A stretch of 8,917 nt of DNA, taken from positions 1 to 8,917 of the forward strand of contig DJIP01000154.1 of the NCBI GenBank assembly GCA_002433675.1, given 5' to 3'. Below are positions 1 through 4,439 of this stretch, piece by piece. The notes below the pieces were generated by a model. It was given only the letters and a program-made list of their open reading frames with translations, made no database searches and was not told the DNA's origin. This DNA is from Halomonas halophila. Its GTDB lineage: Bacteria; Pseudomonadota; Gammaproteobacteria; Pseudomonadales; Halomonadaceae. The first letter of the stretch is position 1. Each line of letters begins with the position of its first letter. The translations under genes and the position numbers were made by a program.

Positions 1-1944
1 GCGGGCGGCGTCGGTCAACTGATAACCAAGGCCGGTGTCGACGAAGGTGTAGTCCGGCGCGACGATCTCACTCTGGGACGGGCCGGTGGTGGGCTGACTC
101 TCGTCACCGCGGTAGGTCACTCGGGTCCACTGGGACAGGCGATCGTTGATCTCCCAGTCGAGACTGGCCGAGAACTCGTGCTCCGGCAGTTGGGTCAGCG
201 GCTCGCCTTCATACTCGCCACTCTTCTGCTCGGAGTCGGTGTAGGTGTAGCTCGCCGACAGCTCGAGCGAGTCGCCTAGCGGCGTCGACAGTGACAGCTC
301 CACCCCCTGGGTCTCGGCTTCGTCGACGTTGACCCGATAGGTGGGGTTGCTGCCGAACTGGTTGGGACCGTCGGTGCAGATGTCGGCTGGGCACTCGATC
401 CGGGTGATCTTGTCGTCGAAGTCGTTATGGAACAGCGTGGCGCTGGCCGACAGCCCGCCAGCTCCGTTGTAGAGAAGGCCCAGCTCCTTGTTGAGCGAGG
501 TTTCCGGCTCGAGATCCGGGTTACCGTAGACATCGCCGCCGCGGCTGACCTGGCCCCAGTCCGGGGTGATTTCCCGGAGATCCGGCGAGCGATAGCCAGT
601 GGACACGCCACCCTTGAGGGTCCAGTCCTGGGTCATGTGCCACACGCTGTAAAGCCGCGGGCTGATCTCGGAGCCGTAGTTTTCGTCGTGGTCCATGCGC
701 ACGCCACCGGTCAGCGACCAGTCGTCGAGCAGCATCCATTCGTCCTCGGCGAACAGCGCCCACTGGCTGTTGCGGACATTGGTGAGATCCGAGATCTGGT
801 TCGAGGTGCGATCGTCCAGCTCCTCTTCCTCGAAGCTTGCACCGACGGTGACGATATGGGCACCGAGCGGCACCACCAGGCTCGACTTGGCGTTGGTGTT
901 GGTGATCTCCATCTCGCGGGTCTCGTTCTCGGACACCTCGCGCTGGACGTAGGTCTCGCTGGTGCCGAAGGAGAAACGCCCGGTATGGGTCAGGGCGACG
1001 TACTCCTGGGTGTAGTCGTCGAAGCTGTCCTCACAGCCGCCACGACAACCATCCGGATCGACGCTGTTGCCCAGCAGCGCCTCGCGCTGCTGCTCGGTGC
1101 GACTGGCTTCCAGCGAAAAGTCATGATTTTGGCTTGGCGTCAGCGACAGCCGCGCGGTCAGGCTCTGGACCTGCTTGTCCTCGTAGCCATAGAGGATGTT
1201 GTCTTCATCGCGCTGGGTCGCCCGACCATAGAGGGTCAGCCCGGCCAGCCCCTCGACCAGAGGACCAGAGGTATAGAAGTTGGCCTGACGGCTGTCGCCG
1301 GACGCGCTGTCTTCCTGCAGCATGGTGTCGAGCTGCAGGTTGCCGTGCCACTCATCGGCCACCTTGCGGGTGATGACGTTGATCACCCCGCCGATGGCAT
1401 CGGAGCCGTAGAGGGTGGCCATGGGACCACGCACCACCTCGATGCGCTCGATGGCCTGCAGCGGTGGCAGCCAGTCCTGCTCGAAGCCGGCGCTGCCGTT
1501 GGGGCGGGTCTCACGGGTACTGACGCGGCGCCCGTCGATCAGCAGCAGGGTGTACTCCGCGGGCATGCCGCGCATACTGATGTCGTAACCGTTGTCGCCA
1601 CCACCGCCGCCGGTGACGATCACCCCGGGCACGTCACGCAGGGCGTCGGTGACGTCCTGGTAGTAGCGCTTCTCCAGATCCTCCCGAGTCACCACGCTGA
1701 TCGAGGCCGGCGCATCGGCCACGCTCTGATCGAAGCCTGAGGCGGTGACCACCACGTCATCAAGCGCCATGTCTTCGGCGCCGAACGCCGGCACTGCGCC
1801 ACACAGAGCGATCCCCGTCAGTCCCGTCGCCAGGCGGCGGAGGTGAAGCGATAGAGGGTGAAGCGCCAGTGGGTCCAGCGAGAGGCAAGGAGCAGACAGG
1901 TTTTGAGACGGCAGAGGTTGAGCTGACAAGCGCTGAGGCGACAT
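1..1944 (-). CDS. TonB-dependent siderophore receptor, CirA-like (C-terminus beyond window)
   Basis: An outer-membrane gated beta-barrel that would import ferric siderophores using TonB/ExbBD energy. The open frame runs without interruption from ATG 1944 to the window edge, giving 648 residues. A hydrophobic signal core at residues 38-54 ends in AFGA, with probable cleavage after residue 56. The TonB box DDVVVTA follows at 62-68. The plug domain covers about 75-190 and includes APASISVVT, DISMRG, LLLIDGRR, RPNGSAGFE and, at 169-188, EVVRGPMATLYGSDAIGGVI. The barrel follows, with TLKGGVSTGYRSPDLREITP and NPDLEPETS. These motifs fit E. coli CirA (dihydroxybenzoate-type catecholates) better than FepA, as recalled, not searched. 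By comparison with CirA about 40 C-terminal residues, including the final aromatic residue, are missing because of the window boundary. Start: ATG 1944 has GGAG 12 bases upstream; an in-frame ATG at 2019 lacks a good ribosome site. A Fur-box candidate lies upstream. The substrate remains inferred. Confidence 0.93.
   Translation of the reverse strand, partial: MSPQRLSAQPLPSQNLSAPCLSLDPLALHPLSLHLRRLATGLTGIALCGAVPAFGAEDMALDDVVVTASGFDQSVADAPASISVVTREDLEKRYYQDVTDALRDVPGVIVTGGGGGDNGYDISMRGMPAEYTLLLIDGRRVSTRETRPNGSAGFEQDWLPPLQAIERIEVVRGPMATLYGSDAIGGVINVITRKVADEWHGNLQLDTMLQEDSASGDSRQANFYTSGPLVEGLAGLTLYGRATQRDEDNILYGYEDKQVQSLTARLSLTPSQNHDFSLEASRTEQQREALLGNSVDPDGCRGGCEDSFDDYTQEYVALTHTGRFSFGTSETYVQREVSENETREMEITNTNAKSSLVVPLGAHIVTVGASFEEEELDDRTSNQISDLTNVRNSQWALFAEDEWMLLDDWSLTGGVRMDHDENYGSEISPRLYSVWHMTQDWTLKGGVSTGYRSPDLREITPDWGQVSRGGDVYGNPDLEPETSLNKELGLLYNGAGGLSASATLFHNDFDDKITRIECPADICTDGPNQFGSNPTYRVNVDEAETQGVELSLSTPLGDSLELSASYTYTDSEQKSGEYEGEPLTQLPEHEFSASLDWEINDRLSQWTRVTYRGDESQPTTGPSQSEIVAPDYTFVDTGLGYQLTDAAR
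1842..1865. repeat. Short direct repeat in the receptor signal-peptide region
   Basis: The nonamer GGTGAAGCG occurs at 1842-1850 and again at 1857-1865, a 15-base period that keeps the reading frame. It lies in the part of the receptor gene encoding the region just before the signal-peptide hydrophobic core. It may record a small in-frame duplication that lengthened the N-terminus; two copies of nine bases can also arise by chance. Confidence 0.4.
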
Positions 1945-2053
1945 CTTCTTCTTTGACTCCGAAAAAGGGCGGCAAACCACCCGGTGGCACAGGAGAGGGC
2001 TGGCGATCCAGGACCGCATCCCAGGGTCGAGACGACCCGCGCCCAACAATGAA

Positions 2054-2068
2054 TGTGAATATTTATCA
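2054..2068 (-). promoter_or_regulatory. Putative Fur box for the TonB-dependent receptor
   Basis: Read on the minus strand the site is TGATAAATATTCACA. Against the 7-1-7 Fur consensus TGATAATnATTATCA it matches 6 of 7 bases in the left arm and 5 of 7 in the right. It is flanked by a wider inverted repeat AATGA/TCATT (2048-2052 and 2066-2070). It lies about 110 bases upstream of the receptor start and overlaps the likely -10 element, the expected position for iron repression of a siderophore receptor. Fur binding is inferred from the motif and the gene it precedes. Confidence 0.7.
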
Positions 2069-2086
2069 TTTAGATTCTTCCATCAA
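2058..2086 (-). promoter_or_regulatory. Candidate sigma-70 promoter of the receptor gene
   Basis: On the minus strand a -35-like TTGATG (2086-2081) is followed after 17 bases by AATATT (2063-2058). Each hexamer matches its consensus at 4 of 6 positions. The spacing is ideal and the -10 falls inside the Fur-box candidate. Transcription would start near 2050, leaving a leader of roughly 100 bases before ATG 1944, or about 30 bases if the upstream ATG 2019 is used. Other -10 registers in the same AT-rich stretch (for example TAAATA) are possible. Confidence 0.4.
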
Positions 2087-2256
2087 AGTTGCACAATTGC
2101 TCGTGAACGCGACGTTGCAACTCTCGCAACCCCTTCCCAAAGTTGACTTGCCTGTCTGGTCTTGCCTGCCTTGTCTTCACTGGCTTGGCCGTCTTGCGTT
2201 ACACCACACACAGGAAGCGCGTAGTGGGACATACGATAGAGGCCATCAGCACAAGG

Positions 2257-2275
2257 GAGAATGATTTTCATCCGC
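2257..2275 (+). promoter_or_regulatory. Second Fur-like palindrome, upstream of the LysR gene
   Basis: The 19 bases GAGAATGATTTTCATCCGC match the Fur consensus GATAATGATAATCATTATC at 13 positions. The left half matches 8 of 9, and the core ATGATTTTCAT is a perfect palindrome around 2266. The site lies 58 bases before the preferred LysR start at 2333, where it could block the promoter or early transcript. If the LysR protein instead began at the ATG at 2261, the site would overlap the start codon. The motif is suggestive, and no experimental or comparative support is available here. Confidence 0.45.
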
Positions 2276-2332
2276 ACGTTCCCGTGGCATACTGACGGTT
2301 CGTGTTGCCCCTCTTCCCGCTTGCGTGATGCC

Positions 2333-3268
2333 ATGCCAGATCTCGACGAACTGCTTGCCTTCAACCGCGTCATGGAGACCGGTAGCCTGACCCAGAGCGC
2401 CATCCAGCTGGGCCTGGCGAAGTCGACCTTGAGCCGGCGCATCAGCCAGCTCGAGTCGCGGCTGGGCCAGCCGCTGCTCAAGCGTCAGGCCAACCAGCTC
2501 CTGCCCACCGAGGCCGGGCAGCGCTACTACGTGATCAGCAGGGAAATCCTGGAACTGGCGGAACAAGGTCAGCGCACCCTGGACAGCCTGCGCGAGGACG
2601 TCAGCGGCGAGCTTCATGTCGAAGCGCATCGCACCCTGACGCGAAGCTGGCTGGGCGGCGTGATGGAGACCTTTCTGGAGCGTCATCCGGCGATACGCCT
2701 GACGCTGAGTACCGGCGAAACGGCGCCACGGGATCCCGACTTCCAGGGCATCTGCGTATGGCTTGGCGAGACCGACGAAGGCAATCTGCGCCAGGAGCGC
2801 CTCGGCGCGCTGGAGCGCGGCATCTACGCTCATCCGGACTATCTGGCGAAGCACGGTACCCCGGAGGCACCCGACGCCCTTGGCCACCACGCCTGGATCG
2901 ACCTGATGGGCGACAGTCAGGGCGGCATCACCCTGACCCACCGTCATGGCGGCACGGTGCACTTCCAGCCCCCTGCGTCACGCTTTCGCGTCGACCAGTC
3001 GATGCTGCATATCGACGCCATCGCCCGGGGGCGCGGGCTCGGCATCCTGCCGGTGTGGACCACCGAAGCCCGTGAACGCCATCACCCAGGCGAACTGGTG
3101 CGCTGCCTGGAAGCCTGGTCGCTGGCGCCGCTGCCGGTGACCCTGCTCTACGGTTTCGGGCATCAACCGCGCAAGGTCAGCGCCCTGCTCGACCATCTGC
3201 GCGACGCCGTGCCGGACGCCTGGCGAGCCCTGGAGACCACCGCCCTGCCCCGCCGTCAGGCGGGGTGA
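2333..3268 (+). CDS. LysR-family transcriptional regulator, probable regulator of the efflux operon
   Basis: A 311-residue DNA-binding regulator of usual LysR length. The winged helix-turn-helix covers about residues 4-63: LLAFNRVMETGSLTQSAIQL, then LAKSTLSRRISQLESRLGQP and LLPTEAGQRYY. The effector-binding domain spans about 90-295 and contains HPAIRLTLSTGE, GIYAHPDYLAKHG and ARGRGLGILP. The start at ATG 2333 is preferred because the helix-turn-helix then begins at the normal distance from the N-terminus. An in-frame ATG at 2261 would add 24 residues and has a purine-rich AAGGGAGA, but placed almost against the start codon. The stop is followed 88 bases later by a DUF1656-HlyD-FUSC operon, the neighbourhood typical of AaeR-type regulators of aromatic-acid efflux. 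AaeR of E. coli is divergent from its pump; this gene is in tandem. The inducer is unknown; an aromatic carboxylate is a guess from context. Confidence 0.92.
   Translation: MPDLDELLAFNRVMETGSLTQSAIQLGLAKSTLSRRISQLESRLGQPLLKRQANQLLPTEAGQRYYVISREILELAEQGQRTLDSLREDVSGELHVEAHRTLTRSWLGGVMETFLERHPAIRLTLSTGETAPRDPDFQGICVWLGETDEGNLRQERLGALERGIYAHPDYLAKHGTPEAPDALGHHAWIDLMGDSQGGITLTHRHGGTVHFQPPASRFRVDQSMLHIDAIARGRGLGILPVWTTEARERHHPGELVRCLEAWSLAPLPVTLLYGFGHQPRKVSALLDHLRDAVPDAWRALETTALPRRQAG
3248..3265 (+). terminator. GC-rich hairpin at the end of the LysR gene
   Basis: CCCCGCC (3248-3254) and GGCGGGG (3259-3265) form a perfect 7-bp stem with the tetraloop GTCA, ending against the LysR stop codon TGA (3266-3268). 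No T-run follows, so it is not a canonical intrinsic terminator. It may slow polymerase, stabilise the mRNA end or partly terminate before the efflux genes. The right arm can instead pair with CCCGCC at 3275-3280, giving a competing stem. Confidence 0.4.
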
Positions 3269-3343
3269 GCCCCTCCCGCCGTCCTTGCATGTTTGCTACG
3301 CTTGGTCTCGGTTACACGATTCACAGCCACACGATGGAATCCC

Positions 3344-3350
3344 GGGGAGG
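3344..3350 (+). promoter_or_regulatory. Strong ribosome binding site that sets the DUF1656 gene start
   Basis: GGGGAGG ends six bases before ATG 3357, an excellent Shine-Dalgarno match at ideal spacing. It decides the start of the small membrane protein against an in-frame TTG at 3285, which would add 24 residues of non-conserved sequence and has no such site. Confidence 0.8.
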
Positions 3351-3356
3351 CCCTGC

Positions 3357-3575
3357 ATGGCGCTCAAGGAAGTCGCGCTTGGCGGTATCTATTTCAGCCC
3401 CCTGCTGGTCTACGCCCTGATCGGACTGCTGCTCGCCGCGGTGCTGCGCTTCGCCCTGCACCGCCTGTGCGGCTGCTCTCGGCTGTGGTACGAGGCGTGG
3501 CTGGACACCTCTCTTTTCGTTCTGTGCACCGCCGGGGTCGCCTGGTGGGGCGCGCTTGCCAGCGGAGGCGCCTGA
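3357..3575 (+). CDS. DUF1656 small inner-membrane protein (AaeX/YdhI-like)
   Basis: A 72-residue membrane protein of the DUF1656 family, the small first gene found in many HlyD-FUSC efflux operons. Two hydrophobic segments are visible: about residues 13-33 (SPLLVYALIGLLLAAVLRFA) and about 49-67 (TSLFVLCTAGVAWWGAL). Between them lies a Cys- and Arg-containing connector (HRLCGCSRLWYEAWLD). The N-terminal stretch EVALGGIYFSP resembles the conserved start of the family, in which a short polar lead precedes a (F/Y)xPP-like turn. The start is fixed by GGGGAGG at 3344. Its stop codon directly abuts the ATG of the adaptor gene, so the two are almost certainly co-transcribed. The role is not well defined in the family; support of pump assembly in the inner membrane is a common assumption. 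The AaeX and YdhI families could not be told apart here. Confidence 0.88.
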   Translation: MALKEVALGGIYFSPLLVYALIGLLLAAVLRFALHRLCGCSRLWYEAWLDTSLFVLCTAGVAWWGALASGGA

Positions 3576-4439
3576 ATGCGCAAGACCCTGCGCGTGCTGA
3601 TCACCCTGGCGGTGGTCGCCGCCGCCGTGGCTGCCGGCCTCTGGCTGTGGCGCTACTATCTGTACAGCCCCTGGACCCGTGACGCCCGGGTCGGCGCCGA
3701 CATCATCACCGTGGCACCCGACGTCTCGGGCCGGGTGATCTCCCTTGCGGTCGACGACAACGACCACGTCGAACAAGGCCAGGTGCTGTTTCGTATCGAC
3801 GATGCCCGCTACCAGGCCGCCCTGGCCAAGGCCTCTGCCATCGTCGCCCAGCGCGAGGCCGAGCTTGCTCTGAAGCAGCACGAGGCATCACGACGAGAGC
3901 AGCTCAGCCGCCAGGCGATCAGCGCAGAGAATCGTGAAAGCGCCAATCGTGACCGCGACGTCGCTGCCGCCGCCCTCGACCAGGCCCGCAGTGATCTGAC
4001 CAGCGCCCGTCTTGACCTGGAGCGCACCGAGGTCACCGCCCCGGCCTCGGGTCACCTGATCAACCTCAAGCTCACTCAGGGCAACTACGTCAATCGAGGC
4101 ACCTCGGTCATGGCCCTGGTGGTGGAAGATTCCTACTACGTCACCGCCTACTTCGAGGAAACCAAGCGCCCTGCCCTGGCCGTGGGCGATCCGGCCAAGG
4201 TCATTCTGATGAGCGGCAACGTCGAGCTGGATGGCCACGTCGACAGCATTGGCCGAGCCATCGCCAATGACAACGCCACCCCCAACGACCAGCTGCTGCC
4301 CCAGGTCGAGCCCACCTTCAGCTGGGTGCGCCTGGCCCAGCGCATTCCGGTACGCATCGCCCTCGACGAGGTGCCGACGAACCTCGACCTGAGCGCCGGC
4401 ATGACCGCCACGGTGCGGGTCCGGCCCGAGCCCCGCTGA
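3576..4439 (+). CDS. HlyD-family periplasmic adaptor of an aromatic-acid efflux pump (AaeA/YdhJ-like)
   Basis: A 287-residue membrane fusion protein that would bridge the FUSC inner-membrane pump to the periplasm or an outer-membrane channel. An N-terminal transmembrane anchor spans about residues 4-26, followed by the family hallmark SPWTRDARVGAD at 31-42. The first lipoyl half-motif follows (VAPDVSGRVISLAVDDNDHV, then GQVLFRIDDARYQAAL), then an alpha-helical hairpin rich in Ala, Glu and Arg (about 75-145). The second half-motif is LERTEVTAPASGHLINLKLT, and the beta-barrel carries YYVTAYFEETKRPAL, FSWVRLAQRIPVRIALDEVP and SAGMTATVRV. The signatures match AaeA and YdhJ of E. coli, the length being nearer to YdhJ. 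A GGAGG-type ribosome site (3564-3568) lies inside the end of the upstream gene. The stop overlaps the next ATG as TGATG, indicating translational coupling to the FUSC partner. Confidence 0.94.
   Translation: MRKTLRVLITLAVVAAAVAAGLWLWRYYLYSPWTRDARVGADIITVAPDVSGRVISLAVDDNDHVEQGQVLFRIDDARYQAALAKASAIVAQREAELALKQHEASRREQLSRQAISAENRESANRDRDVAAAALDQARSDLTSARLDLERTEVTAPASGHLINLKLTQGNYVNRGTSVMALVVEDSYYVTAYFEETKRPALAVGDPAKVILMSGNVELDGHVDSIGRAIANDNATPNDQLLPQVEPTFSWVRLAQRIPVRIALDEVPTNLDLSAGMTATVRVRPEPR

Larger units (their letters stand above)
1945..2332. other. Divergent intergenic region between receptor and LysR genes
   Basis: These 388 bases lie between two divergent starts and are clearly more AT-rich in the 2045-2100 segment than the coding DNA. 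From left to right they hold the receptor leader, a Fur-box candidate at 2054-2068, a probable leftward promoter at 2058-2086, and the octamer CAAAGTTG at 2084-2091 repeated at 2138-2145. A small inverted repeat GTTGC/GCAAC lies at 2114-2130. A CTTG-rich degenerate stretch covers 2147-2215, and a second Fur-like palindrome sits at 2257-2275. No convincing sigma-70 promoter for the LysR gene was found; TACGAT at 2232-2237 could be a -10 but has no matching -35. Open frames crossing this region look like chance frames. Confidence 0.6.

Noticed and set aside
427..1740. A 437-codon open frame on the plus strand opposite the receptor gene
   Set aside because: It is fully antisense to a clear TonB-dependent receptor, has no recognisable domain, and has the Val/Gly/Ala/His-rich composition typical of antisense frames in GC-rich genes.
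1869..2264. A 131-codon plus-strand frame covering the divergent intergenic region
   Set aside because: It runs through the Fur site, the candidate promoter and the start of the receptor gene, uses atypical codons and resembles no known protein.
2246..2962. A 238-codon minus-strand frame over the LysR gene
   Set aside because: It is antisense to a LysR protein with intact domains, and its sequence shows no family features.
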